A DNA stretch of 54,776 bases from Streptococcaceae bacterium (lineage in GTDB: Bacteria > Bacillota > Bacilli > Lactobacillales > Streptococcaceae). The position numbers and the translations under genes are program-made. Shown piece by piece: positions 9,754 to 19,361 of the stretch. The notes below the pieces were generated by a model, which was not told the DNA's origin, did no database searches, and worked only from the letters and a program-made list of their open reading frames with translations. The stretch's first letter is position 1. Each line of letters opens with the position of its first letter. Location: the NCBI GenBank assembly GCA_031254295.1, contig JAIRUS010000106.1:1-54776 (forward strand), read 5' to 3'.

Positions 9754-11478
9754 TTAATCGTTTATCGTTACAACCTTGTCACCAAAGAGCTCTTGAGCAA
9801 GTTGAGCCAGATTTTCCTTTGGGGATTTTTCTTCTTCTGACTCCGCAACTTCTATCTCGCTTGCACTGGCAGCCGTCCCATTTTTTCGACTTGAGGCATA
9901 AACTGCACGAATTTCACGCCATTCAGGTTCCGCAAGTGTGATAATCTCAAGTGAGAATCCACAGGTTTCATTAATCATCCCAGAAACCACGCTAAGCAAA
10001 TCAGGATTTGAGGTCACAAGTTTCACCATATTCTCATGCTCAACAGTCAAAATCAAGGCTGTACTTGAAGCCGCAGCAAGTCGTGTCGATTTCAATACTG
10101 CCAAATCGCGAGGTGTCGCAATTGCTCCTAGAACGTCTTGCCATGCAGCTTTTATTTTCTTGATTGCGTCAGGCTCTGCAACAGCTTCGTTTAGCACTGA
10201 GAGAACTTTGTCACGGCTTACCTTTTGCACTGGAGCCGACGACACAGTTACTCTCTTTGCCTTTGTTTCATTTTCTGCTATTAGCGCCACCGCAGGCATC
10301 AATGACATCTCTGGCTCCTGAGCGAACATAGGCGCAGCTGGAAGCTGAGTTTCAACACCTGTTGGCTCTTCTAGTATCGTCTCTGGACTAGACTGACTGA
10401 CAGAAATTGGTCTAGATACGACTGTCTGAATTTCTCTAGGCGCAGAAACTGAAATATTCAGACCCTCACTCAAGCGCATCGTCATGACATCCGCTGCAAT
10501 TTTAGTCTGAGTTGTCTCTTTCAAGGTCTTTAGGCTTTCAATCGCAATGTCAATCCAGCAATAAAGCAAGTCGTGTGAAATTTTTGACTGGCTATCAAAC
10601 AGTAAATCACGGAAATGACCGAGCAGATCTTCTGTGAACCGCAACATATTTTTACCTTCAGCAAAGATAAGATTTAATTGCTCCAAAGCCGATTTAGCAT
10701 CTGATTCAAGTAATGCTTCTACATAACTGACTAAAGCCTGATCAGAAATCGCTCCTGTTACAAGCAAGGCATCGTTGACCGTAAGTTTATCTTCTGAAAA
10801 TGACAAGGCTTGATCCAGAAGGCTCAAAGCATCACGCATTCCCCCTTCAGCCGACTTCGCCAATACATCTAATGCCTCTGGCTCAAACTCAAGCTTTTCA
10901 TCTTCTAAAACTTCTTGAAGATGCTCCCGAATGTCTGCTGTTGAAATCGACTTAAAGGCAAAACGCTGTACACGCGAAATAATTGTTGCTGGAATCTTTT
11001 GTAACTCTGTCGTCGCTAAAACAAATACCACACCAGACGTAGGCTCTTCTAAAGTTTTGAGAAGGGCATTGAAAGCTCCAGTTGACAACATATGCACTTC
11101 ATCAATGATATAAACCTTGTACTTGGCAATTGCAGCTGCATAAGTTGATTTATCACGAATTTCACGAATTTCATCAACACCATTATTTGACGCTGCATCA
11201 AGCTCAATCACGTCTTCCAGAGTACCGCGTGTAATCGCAGTACAAATTTCACAGATATTACAAGGCTCACCATTCGTTTGATTCGGACAATTAATAGCTT
11301 TTGCAAATATTTTCGCCGCAGAAGTCTTACCTGTTCCACGCGGACCACTGAAAAGATAGGCATGCGAAATCTGGTCATTCATTATGGCATTTTTTAAGGT
11401 TGTTGTCACTACCTCTTGCCCAATCATCGAGCCGAAAGTCTGTGAGCGATATTTTCTATAAAGGGCTTGGTAGGCCAT
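9754..11478 (-). CDS. dnaX: DNA polymerase III subunits gamma/tau
   Basis: MAYQALYRKYRSQTFGSMIGQEVVTTTLKNAI...LFSGPRGTGKTSAAKIFAKAINC. Confidence 0.96.
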   Translation of the reverse strand: MAYQALYRKYRSQTFGSMIGQEVVTTTLKNAIMNDQISHAYLFSGPRGTGKTSAAKIFAKAINCPNQTNGEPCNICEICTAITRGTLEDVIELDAASNNGVDEIREIRDKSTYAAAIAKYKVYIIDEVHMLSTGAFNALLKTLEEPTSGVVFVLATTELQKIPATIISRVQRFAFKSISTADIREHLQEVLEDEKLEFEPEALDVLAKSAEGGMRDALSLLDQALSFSEDKLTVNDALLVTGAISDQALVSYVEALLESDAKSALEQLNLIFAEGKNMLRFTEDLLGHFRDLLFDSQSKISHDLLYCWIDIAIESLKTLKETTQTKIAADVMTMRLSEGLNISVSAPREIQTVVSRPISVSQSSPETILEEPTGVETQLPAAPMFAQEPEMSLMPAVALIAENETKAKRVTVSSAPVQKVSRDKVLSVLNEAVAEPDAIKKIKAAWQDVLGAIATPRDLAVLKSTRLAAASSTALILTVEHENMVKLVTSNPDLLSVVSGMINETCGFSLEIITLAEPEWREIRAVYASSRKNGTAASASEIEVAESEEEKSPKENLAQLAQELFGDKVVTIND

Positions 11479-11553
11479 TCGTTCCTTCCTTTACTTTTAA
11501 GATAAGCTCTCGCTCATTCATTTTCAGCTTTATTCTACTATTTATTGTTATTG

Positions 11554-12207
11554 CTATACAATCTGGTCATCAAAGAGCTCATCTTGCCCTTTATAACCTA
11601 AGTCTTCAAGAATCTCTGATAGTGCGTCACGCGACATGATTTGTTCATCAATATCTGCCGAATTATAAGTCTTTAGCGCTTGGCGCAAGGCATGCATACG
11701 CGCTCGTTCAATCAGTGCCTCATTGGCCTCTGCCGCACCAAAAAAGATTTTTCGTACACGACTATCAAAAAGCGACCAAGCAACGGCTAAATCACAAGCT
11801 GGATCTCCAACCACTGCTTTTTCACTCGCTAAAACTCCAGATAATCGGCCATCTTTCACCAAAATATTTTTGGGCGTGAAATCTCCGTGCAACCATGCTG
11901 ATTTTCTCATCGGTCTTTTTATTGCTAACTCAAAGTTTACCATCATAAAATCTTTTGGCACAATCTCCTTGTAGCCATTCAGAAGTTCCTGAATCTCTGC
12001 CTCAAAAAAAACTAAATCCGAACCTGCAAAAAGATTGTCAAAGCTCGGAGTTGGCGCCTCAGTCCTGTCAAGTTTTTGCAAATCCCGTAAAAAATGACCC
12101 AATTCACGCGCAAAGTTTTTAGGCTCTCCATAGTTGCCCGGATTTACAGGTTTTCCTTCTGGATTTGAAAATTTCGATTGAATGAATTTTTCAATAATTG
12201 TTGTCAT
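11554..12207 (-). CDS. Aminoglycoside-phosphotransferase-like kinase
   Basis: SAWLHGDFTPKNILVKDGRLSGVL...VVGDPACDLAVAW (APH catalytic and metal-binding motifs). Confidence 0.75.
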   Translation of the reverse strand: MTTIIEKFIQSKFSNPEGKPVNPGNYGEPKNFARELGHFLRDLQKLDRTEAPTPSFDNLFAGSDLVFFEAEIQELLNGYKEIVPKDFMMVNFELAIKRPMRKSAWLHGDFTPKNILVKDGRLSGVLASEKAVVGDPACDLAVAWSLFDSRVRKIFFGAAEANEALIERARMHALRQALKTYNSADIDEQIMSRDALSEILEDLGYKGQDELFDDQIV

Positions 12208-12213
12208 TTTACT

Positions 12214-12723
12214 TTATTGTTTTTTTCTTGTCGCTTTTTTCACTTTAAAGAACTTAAAATCTGTCATTTCTACAAGTCTTGTAACAAATTCTTCAAGATA
12301 TTTCTGATCGATTTCATCGTAAAAGCCAAGTTCTGAAGCATCTAGATCCAGTACGCCCACTAATTCGCCATCTTTAATCAGTGGGATTACAATTTCTGAC
12401 ATCGCGCGAGAATCACAAGAAATATAATTTTCATGATTCTTAACATCATCCACAATAATTGTCCGATATTCCATAGCAGCTTGCCCACAAACGCCTTCAC
12501 CAAGCTCAATCTCAACACAACTCACAGAACCTTGAAAAGGAGCTAAGATTAACTTATCACCGTTATAAAGATAAAAACCTGTGAAAACTTGATTTGGTAA
12601 AGTATTCCATAACATTGCCGAAGCATTTGATAAGTTTGAAATAGTATAGCTTTGCGAGCTCAAAAGCCCTTCCAACATCGGCGTCAAAAGCTCATAAGCC
12701 TTGATTTTTTCAGTCTTTTTCAT
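12214..12723 (-). CDS. GAF-domain free methionine-(R)-sulfoxide reductase (fRMsr-like)
   Basis: LAPFQGSVSCVEIELGEGVCGQAAMEYRTIIVDDV...YISCDSRAMSEIVIPL. Confidence 0.85.
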   Translation of the reverse strand: MKKTEKIKAYELLTPMLEGLLSSQSYTISNLSNASAMLWNTLPNQVFTGFYLYNGDKLILAPFQGSVSCVEIELGEGVCGQAAMEYRTIIVDDVKNHENYISCDSRAMSEIVIPLIKDGELVGVLDLDASELGFYDEIDQKYLEEFVTRLVEMTDFKFFKVKKATRKKQ

Positions 12724-12821
12724 ACTTAAAATTATAGCACAAAAAAATAAGTCTGAATTACATTTTGATATATTTTATTTTTTACAGAATATCGGAAGCT
12801 TGTATAAGAACTCACCAGCAC

Positions 12822-12870
12822 TTTCATTCGCAATAAAACAAAAAATTGTCGTTTTTGTTTTATTACGTTT
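12822..12870. repeat. Duplicated palindromic element, copy 1 (decayed)
   Basis: ctttcattcgcaataaaacaaaaaattgtcgtttttgttttattacgttt, nearly identical to 12943-12992. Confidence 0.88.
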
Positions 12871-12942
12871 AAAAGAACAAATTCTGTTGCGAAACAAGTT
12901 TCGCACAGAATAACGAAAGCCGCTAGGGCGGTCTTTCTAGTC

Positions 12943-12992
12943 CTTTCATTAGCAATAAAACAAAAAATTGTCGTTTTTGTTTTATTGCGTTA
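12943..12992 (+). promoter_or_regulatory. Duplicated palindromic element, copy 2, containing the chorismate mutase promoter
   Basis: caataaaacaaaaa-attgtcg-tttttgttttattg palindrome; -35 TTGTCG 12968-12973, 17-nt spacer, TATAAT 12991-12996. Confidence 0.75.
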
Positions 12993-13002
12993 TAATACTT
13001 TT

Positions 13003-13269
13003 ATGAATCTTGAAGAAATCCGTAGTCAAATTGATTGTGTTGATGAACAACTGGTCTCCCTTCTTGAGCAGAGAATGTCTTTGGTAAGTCAAGTTGCAGT
13101 ATTAAAAAAAAATGCTGGCAAGGTAGTTTTTGATCCAGCTCGTGAAAAGAAAGTGCTTGAGAAAACGGCTGCTCTTATTGAAAATAAGGAATTTAAAGAG
13201 GCTATTCTTGATACTTTTTCCGATATCTTGAAAAATTCACGCGTGTATCAAAATAAAAAAAGAACCTAG
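13003..13269 (+). CDS. Chorismate mutase (AroQ type)
   Basis: MNLEEIRSQIDCVDEQLVSLLEQRMSLVSQVAVLKKNAGKVVFDPAREKKVL; ATG at 13003. Confidence 0.88.
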   Translation: MNLEEIRSQIDCVDEQLVSLLEQRMSLVSQVAVLKKNAGKVVFDPAREKKVLEKTAALIENKEFKEAILDTFSDILKNSRVYQNKKRT

Positions 13270-13303
13270 TGAACTGTCACCAGTCCACTAGGTTCTTTTT
13301 TTA
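13254..13303. terminator. Bidirectional terminator between convergent chorismate mutase and glnA
   Basis: aaaaaaagaacctagtg-aactgtcaccagtc-cactaggttcttttttt. Confidence 0.92.
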
Positions 13304-13313
13304 TTGCATCACA

Positions 13314-14654
13314 TTAATACAATTCAAGGTAATTATCAATTTCCCACTTGCTTACAAACTGTGCGTAGCTTGCCCATTCGATGCGTTTCGCTTCTACGAA
13401 GTTTGCCAGCACGTGATTGCCAAGCGCCTCAGTGACAATTTCATCTTCTTGCAATGCTTTAACTGCATTGTGCAAGGTTGATGGTAAATCAGTGATACCG
13501 TTGGCTTTGCGCTCTGCCTCAGACATCACATAGATATTTTCCTCAATCGCAGCTGGCGCTTCCAATCTATTCTCAATACCGTCAAGACCTGCCGCAAGCA
13601 AGACTGAAAGTACCAAATATGGATTGGCTGTTGGATCTACCGAGCGAAGCTCTACACGTGTAGACATACCACGAGTCGCAGGTACGCGAATCAATGGTGA
13701 ACGGTTACGCCCTGCCCAAGCCACATAAACTGGCGCTTCATAGCCAGGAACCAAACGCTTGTAGCTATTGACAGTTGGGTTACAAATAGCTGTAAAGTTA
13801 TAGGCATGTTTCAAAAGCCCTGCAATAAAGCTGTGTGCATCTTCTGAAAGTCCCATGTCTCCTGCTGGATCCGCAAAGGCATTTTGACCTTCTTTTGTGA
13901 AAAGAGACATATTACAGTGCATACCTGAACCGTTGATACCTTGAACTGGCTTTGCCATGAATGTTGCATGAAGTCCGTGCGCACGTGCAATCGTGCGTAC
14001 CACAAGCTTGAAAATCTGAATATTATCACAAGCCTTCAAAACATCCGCGTATCTGAAGTCAATTTCATGTTGGCCAACTGCCACTTCGTGATGACTTGCT
14101 TCTACCTCAAAACCAAGTGAAGTCAAAACATTAACGATTTCACGACGTGTATTGCCTGCCAAGTCAGTTGGTGCAAGATCAAAATAGGACCCTTTATCAT
14201 TCACATCAAGAGTTGGATTACCTTCCGCATCAAGCTTGAAGAGGAAAAACTCCGGCTCTGGGCCAAGGTTGAAACTCTTGAATCCAGCTTTTTCCATTTT
14301 TTTCAGGTTACGTTTCAAGACACCACGGGGATCTCCTGCAAAGGGCTCTCCATCTGGTGTAAAGACATCACAGATTACGCCAGCAACTTTACCATACTCA
14401 TCGCCCCAAGGGAAGACGATCCAAGTATTCAAATCTGGGTGAAGATACATGTCTGACTCATTGATACGGACAAAGCCTTCGATTGAGCTACCGTCAAACA
14501 TCATCTTGTTTTCAAAAAGTTTATCAAGCTGTTCATCTGTCGCAGGCACTTCTACATTTTTGAGTGTCCCTAAGATGTCTGTGAACATCAAACGTAAAAA
14601 TTTGATGTTTTTTTCTTTGATGTCACGACGGATGTCGTTTGCTGTAAATGTCAT
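13314..14654 (-). CDS. glnA: Glutamine synthetase type I
   Basis: [37 protein letters not shown]...[19 protein letters not shown]; ~446 aa from ATG 14654. Confidence 0.97.
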   Translation of the reverse strand: MTFTANDIRRDIKEKNIKFLRLMFTDILGTLKNVEVPATDEQLDKLFENKMMFDGSSIEGFVRINESDMYLHPDLNTWIVFPWGDEYGKVAGVICDVFTPDGEPFAGDPRGVLKRNLKKMEKAGFKSFNLGPEPEFFLFKLDAEGNPTLDVNDKGSYFDLAPTDLAGNTRREIVNVLTSLGFEVEASHHEVAVGQHEIDFRYADVLKACDNIQIFKLVVRTIARAHGLHATFMAKPVQGINGSGMHCNMSLFTKEGQNAFADPAGDMGLSEDAHSFIAGLLKHAYNFTAICNPTVNSYKRLVPGYEAPVYVAWAGRNRSPLIRVPATRGMSTRVELRSVDPTANPYLVLSVLLAAGLDGIENRLEAPAAIEENIYVMSEAERKANGITDLPSTLHNAVKALQEDEIVTEALGNHVLANFVEAKRIEWASYAQFVSKWEIDNYLELY

Positions 14655-14663
14655 TTTTTCTCC

Positions 14664-14753
14664 TTGAATAGTGTTCGCGCAAGCGCTCGACTTTTGAATA
14701 GCATTCGTACAAATACTCGGCTTGGAATAGTTTTTGCACCTGTACTCAACTAT
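14664..14753. repeat. Three degenerate tandem ~30-bp units upstream of glnA
   Basis: ttgaatagtgttcgcgcaagcgctcgactt / ttgaatagcattcgtacaaatactcggctt / ggaatagtttttgcacctgtactcaact; fourth copy at 33232. Confidence 0.85.
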
Positions 14754-14791
14754 TGGTGGTCTCACGACATTGGGTGTTGTGAGCTTTATTT

Positions 14792-15160
14792 TTATAGTCT
14801 TGATTGGTTGAAAGTAGTGGAGTTATCACTGAAAAATGGAGATTGTATCTCTAACTCTCTGCGTAATGCCCTAGAAATCTCAGCCTGTGATGGCTGCTGC
14901 TTTCTCATTTCAATCTGACGGCGTTTGAGTATTCTTTTGACCTCTGCCATCGAACTTGTTTTCATAAGAATATCTTTGATTTCTAGTAGTTTATCAATAT
15001 CATTAAGAGAATATTGCCGATGATTTCCGCCTGTTCGCTCAGGAATCACGAGCTTTTGCTCTTCGTAGTATCGAATTTGTCGTGCCGAGAGACCTGTCAA
15101 TGTCATGACTGTTGACATCGGCAAAACGGCCATATTTTTTCTCAGCTCACTTTCTTTCAT
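14792..15160 (-). CDS. glnR: MerR-family glutamine synthetase repressor
   Basis: [47 protein letters not shown]; immediately upstream of glnA. Confidence 0.95.
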   Translation of the reverse strand: MKESELRKNMAVLPMSTVMTLTGLSARQIRYYEEQKLVIPERTGGNHRQYSLNDIDKLLEIKDILMKTSSMAEVKRILKRRQIEMRKQQPSQAEISRALRRELEIQSPFFSDNSTTFNQSRL

Positions 15161-15212
15161 GACACGATTTTACGCTAAAAAAATTCTTAAGTCAAGAATT
15201 TAGATGTTTTTA

Positions 15213-15229
15213 TGTTAGTTTTTCTAACA
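15213..15229. promoter_or_regulatory. GlnR operator
   Basis: TGTTA-gtttttc-TAACA, perfect TGTNA-N7-TNACA, just upstream of the glnR promoter (TTGACT-17-TAAAAT). Confidence 0.88.
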
Positions 15230-15244
15230 TGACTGGTATATAAA

Positions 15245-15272
15245 AAAATTACTTATCGAAATAAGTAATTTT
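15245..15272 (-). terminator. Rho-independent terminator
   Basis: aaaattacttatcgaaataagtaatttt. Confidence 0.75.
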
Positions 15273-15275
15273 CGC

Positions 15276-17060
15276 TTATGCTCCAACTGATACAGAGCCA
15301 TTAATGTAAATATAATCACTAGATTGATCTATAACTTTTCCTGACTGATCAAGCATGGTAACAGTATAGTCATAATAGTTAGAAACTCCCGTCGTACTAA
15401 TCGTAAAAGGAATATCAATCGTTCCCGTCTGGGCTGTCAGGCTTTTTGTTGCGACTACTTTATTTCCACCCTCATCATAAGTGATGACGATTTTCCCAGA
15501 CGTTGCATCTCCAAGATCATAGCTGATATTCGAGGTGACAGACACTGTTTTTTTGCTGCGTGAGATATCATTAGGTGTGGTCTTATTTACCGTCACATTG
15601 CCTAAACTTGACTCATTTCCCGTGCTCGAATCGCTTGTATCGCTCGAGCTACTTGAATCAGACAGAGAACTTACTTTGATAAAGTCGGTTATACGGTTAA
15701 CTTTCTGCCCTTTAGCGTCATAAAGTGTCACAGTAAAGTCATAATAACTCCCTTTGCTCACAGATGGGTCTAGCTCAAAACTCATAGAGAGTGATCCCGA
15801 ATTTTCTTTCAGGTTCTGACTTGCGAGTACAGTAGCTTTTCCAGCGCTTTGATTTGTCAAGCCTCCGTAGGTTATAACTACTTTGCCTGATTTCATCGTC
15901 TTGTCATAAAAGCTATAATCTATCCCCAGAGTAATCTTTTTTGTTCCATCTGCGCTATTCACAGTGTCTGGAGTTTTAGAGCTGATATTTACCTGACCTG
16001 TAAAACTATAGTCCGTCTGTCTCTGAGACATATATCCTGGAATGTAACTGCCATATGCGAGTTTTCCTGACTTTACAGATTTGCCTGTCGGTGTGAAAAT
16101 CTCTACTTTTTTAGACTTTGTCATCATGACAAAGTAATCGCCATCGCCTGTGACAGATACAAACTGCGAATTTTTAAAGGTTGCAACTTTCTCAGATTTA
16201 TTACTTCTAAATGAGTATTTCTTTATTCCTGTGATATAGTTTTCTTCATCTCTTATCTCTGTATAGTAATACTTATCATCAAGTCCTGCAAAATATTCTC
16301 CATTATCTACCTTTGAATTTTTAACAACTTTCATTACTTTAAAATCCTTATTATAGAAAGTGCTAATGTCTCCATCAACAGTATAGAAAATATCCGTGCT
16401 CTCCGAAAGAAGTAATAAGTCCGCTATTTTTTGGTTAAAAGTTAATTTTTTGACTAATGACAAATCACTGATTTTGTGAACTTCAAGCGTTTTTTCTGCT
16501 GTCGCAATCACATAATAGTCCTGACTGATGATTTTATTTCTATAAGATAGAAGAGAGGCATGCGCGGCAGAGGCAAATTTTCTCTTTTCCAAATCTTTCA
16601 CCTTTGATTCCCTAATACGATAGGAACTCCCATAGGCATAGCCTGTTACATTTGAATAATAGAGTCCATACTGATAAGTCAGAGAAGAATCAATCGTGTG
16701 GCCATTTTTGGCTAATAGTTTAAATTTTCCCTCGCCCGTCATAATAAGCATTGAGCCATCTGAATAATGCACAGTAACAGTAGAACCTTTGCCATCTGGC
16801 AGGTATTCTTTTAACGTTTTACTGTCTATGGTATGTTCACCGCTGATCTTGTCAAAAATCAAAAAATATTTCTCCTGAATAGGCTGTCCCATTTGAAAAA
16901 AGCTCTGCTTCTTTCCTAGGTAGGCACTGGTAAAGGGAGTTGATATCATCTGGAAAAGAACTGTAAAAGCGACAAAAAATGTCACAATTCCTCCAAAGGT
17001 CACTGGTAAAATAATCGCAAGTTTCTGTCCTGCTGTCAACTTCTGTTTTTTCATAATCAT
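15276..17060 (-). CDS. Membrane-anchored extracellular protein with two Ig-like C-terminal repeats separated by a Ser-rich linker
   Basis: N-terminal TM (LAIILPVTFGGIVTFFVAFTVLFQMI); repeats ...SGKVVITYGG...YYDFTVTLYDAKGQKVNRITDFI / SGKIVITYDEGG...YYDYTVTMLDQSGKVIDQSSDYI. Confidence 0.75.
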   Translation of the reverse strand: MIMKKQKLTAGQKLAIILPVTFGGIVTFFVAFTVLFQMISTPFTSAYLGKKQSFFQMGQPIQEKYFLIFDKISGEHTIDSKTLKEYLPDGKGSTVTVHYSDGSMLIMTGEGKFKLLAKNGHTIDSSLTYQYGLYYSNVTGYAYGSSYRIRESKVKDLEKRKFASAAHASLLSYRNKIISQDYYVIATAEKTLEVHKISDLSLVKKLTFNQKIADLLLLSESTDIFYTVDGDISTFYNKDFKVMKVVKNSKVDNGEYFAGLDDKYYYTEIRDEENYITGIKKYSFRSNKSEKVATFKNSQFVSVTGDGDYFVMMTKSKKVEIFTPTGKSVKSGKLAYGSYIPGYMSQRQTDYSFTGQVNISSKTPDTVNSADGTKKITLGIDYSFYDKTMKSGKVVITYGGLTNQSAGKATVLASQNLKENSGSLSMSFELDPSVSKGSYYDFTVTLYDAKGQKVNRITDFIKVSSLSDSSSSSDTSDSSTGNESSLGNVTVNKTTPNDISRSKKTVSVTSNISYDLGDATSGKIVITYDEGGNKVVATKSLTAQTGTIDIPFTISTTGVSNYYDYTVTMLDQSGKVIDQSSDYIYINGSVSVGA

Positions 17061-17127
17061 CCTAATCTAAATTTCCTAATATTTTACTATCCTAAAACTA
17101 TCCTAAAGATTCTACTTATTATCCAAA

Positions 17128-17224
17128 CTTCCTGCAAAAGCCACAGCTACACGGTCGGCGAGTGCAGATAGTATTGATATATTCAGCAAAGGGTCTAATG
17201 CTGTAATGTGCGTTTCGTAGGAAA
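17128..17224. repeat. Dispersed ~95-bp MITE-like repeat, copy B
   Basis: See 9651-9746; ttcctgcaaaa...tttcgtaggaa imperfect TIR. Confidence 0.72.
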
Positions 17225-17228
17225 TCTA

Positions 17229-18227
17229 CTATAACTCGGGAACTGGATAGCCCAAATGTTCATACGCTTTCGCTGTCGCACGTCGCCCTTGTTTGGTACG
17301 GATGATAAAACCCTTTTGGATCAGATATGGCTCATACATATCTTCCACAGTTTCCACATCTTCAGCAATTGCCACAGAGAGCGTACCAAGCCCGACAGGC
17401 CCGCCATTGTAAAGCTCAATCATGGTGCGAAGTAATTTCTGATCAATATAGTCAAGGCCCTCAACATCAACATCGAGCATAGTGAGCGCTTGATCCGTGA
17501 TTGGTCGGTCAATTTTTCCATTACCACGAATCTGGGCAAAGTCACGCACACGCTTGAGCAGACGATTGGCAATACGTGGCGTGCCACGGCTGCGGAGCGC
17601 GATTTCGTGCGCTCCTTCGTCAACAATCTCTGCCTCAAAAATGTCCGCCGTACGCTTGGTAATGGTCTCCAAATCCTCGGTTGTGTAATATTCCATGTGA
17701 GCCGAGATGCCAAAACGCGCGCGCAGCGGATTTGACAGCATGCCCGCCCGCGTGGTTGCCCCAACCAAGGTAAACGGTGGCAAGTCCAGATGAACTGAAC
17801 GCGAACCATCGCCAGAGCCAATCATGATATCAATATAAAAATCCTCCATCGCGCTGTATAGGACCTCCTCGACCGTCATCGGCAGACGATGAATCTCATC
17901 AATAAAAAGCACATCGCCTGGCGCAAGCTCATTGAGTATCGCGACCAAATCACCCGGCTTTTCAATCGCTGGCCCAGATGTCTGCTTGACCTGCACCCCC
18001 AGCTCATTGGCAATCACAAAGGCCATCGTCGTCTTACCAAGCCCTGGCGGGCCAAATAGCAGGACATGATCCAAGGCCTCCTCGCGCTGCTTCGCGGCTG
18101 CGATAAAGATTTCCAACTGCTCCTTGACCTTGTCTTGCCCGATATATTGCGCAAAGCTCACTGGACGAAGCGACAGCTCCTCAACTTGTTCGTCGTCTTG
18201 AATTTCTGGATTTAAATTTTCATTCAT
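17229..18227 (-). CDS. ruvB: Holliday junction branch migration ATPase RuvB
   Basis: [56 protein letters not shown]. Confidence 0.97.
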   Translation of the reverse strand: MNENLNPEIQDDEQVEELSLRPVSFAQYIGQDKVKEQLEIFIAAAKQREEALDHVLLFGPPGLGKTTMAFVIANELGVQVKQTSGPAIEKPGDLVAILNELAPGDVLFIDEIHRLPMTVEEVLYSAMEDFYIDIMIGSGDGSRSVHLDLPPFTLVGATTRAGMLSNPLRARFGISAHMEYYTTEDLETITKRTADIFEAEIVDEGAHEIALRSRGTPRIANRLLKRVRDFAQIRGNGKIDRPITDQALTMLDVDVEGLDYIDQKLLRTMIELYNGGPVGLGTLSVAIAEDVETVEDMYEPYLIQKGFIIRTKQGRRATAKAYEHLGYPVPEL

Positions 18228-18394
18228 TAGGGATATTATACACGAAAAAAATGACGATATCGCTATTCTATAAATTTTATTTTTAGTTTTGGTCTCAGCG
18301 ACTATATTACGGAATTACGGAATTATAAAACCCACACTACATAGTTCTGCTAGCTTTTAGCCTTTTATAGTAGCAGAAATACTTTTGATAAATT

Positions 18395-18802
18395 TCATAA
18401 ATTTTCATGAAAAAGCTGTATAACTAAGTCAGAATATCTTGTCTGCAGATGATAGGCTTTCAAAAAATTATCAATATTCACAACATCTGGTTGGTTATCA
18501 AAGTCCGCTAAATATTCTTCGATCCGAGCTTGGATCATATAACGATCAGCTTTTAATTCACGTTTACTGGCAAGACTTGGAGCCTCACACTCCAATGATT
18601 CATGAGAATTGATGAGATGTCCCAACTCATGAAGAATTGTATTTTTTCGGTCAATATCATCAAGGCTATCATTGATAAATATAATCTTTGCATCTGGTAA
18701 ATAAAGCCCATCTTTATCCATCCCATGACCACTCACCACTGAAATCCCCTCGGCTTCAAGTTCTCTTTCAAGATTCATGAGGTTCCTCCTCTTTGCTGTC
18801 AA
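18395..18802 (-). CDS. ImmA/IrrE-family zinc metallopeptidase
   Basis: HELGH motif: IDRKNTILHELGHLINSHE. Confidence 0.88.
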   Translation of the reverse strand: MTAKRRNLMNLERELEAEGISVVSGHGMDKDGLYLPDAKIIFINDSLDDIDRKNTILHELGHLINSHESLECEAPSLASKRELKADRYMIQARIEEYLADFDNQPDVVNIDNFLKAYHLQTRYSDLVIQLFHENL

Positions 18803-19112
18803 AATATATCTGCAAAAAGTTCATCAAAAATTCACGATCTTTCTCAGTCAATGGCTTACCTCCGAACGCCATTGCATGGCTTGCCATTACCTCCAAATCT
18901 CCCTCCGTGTAAGGTTGCGCCTCACGCCCAAGAAGATAATCTACTGATGTATGGAAATAATTCGCAATCATCGCAAGATGTTCTGCCGACGGAGACTTTT
19001 TCCGTTTCAGTCCATAAATATAATTTTCACTAAATCCTAAATCAAGCGCTACCTTCTGTAGGCTTACTTTTCGCTTGTCTGCAAGGAATTTAATCTTTTC
19101 AAAAACAGTCAT
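18768..19112 (-). CDS. XRE/cI-like transcriptional regulator
   Basis: KIKFLADKRKVSLQKVALDLGFSENYIYGLKRKKSPSAEHLAMIANYFHTSVDYLLG; overlaps the ImmA gene. Confidence 0.88.
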   Translation of the reverse strand: MTVFEKIKFLADKRKVSLQKVALDLGFSENYIYGLKRKKSPSAEHLAMIANYFHTSVDYLLGREAQPYTEGDLEVMASHAMAFGGKPLTEKDREFLMNFLQIYFDSKEEEPHES

Positions 19113-19191
19113 TTGGTCTCCTTTTTATTCTTTTGAATTAATTATTTGACATTTATAATTTTTAAGCATAAAATAACTTTGTAGATATAAG

Positions 19192-19284
19192 ACGAGTTGA
19201 CGAGTAGCTAGCACTCGTTTCTTCTTCTCTTTATTTTACACAATCGAATAAATAAAGTCAATCATTCATAAAAACAAAACGAGT
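19192..19284. promoter_or_regulatory. ACGAGT half-site cluster in the divergent XRE/adhesin intergenic region
   Basis: ACGAGT at 19192, 19200 and 19279; ACTCGT at 19213. Confidence 0.45.
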
Positions 19285-19361
19285 TTCAAAATCGTAGTGA
19301 ATAAGATTTTGGTTGACCTACTATTTCAACTCAATCATTTTAACCAAAAAGGAGAAAAACA

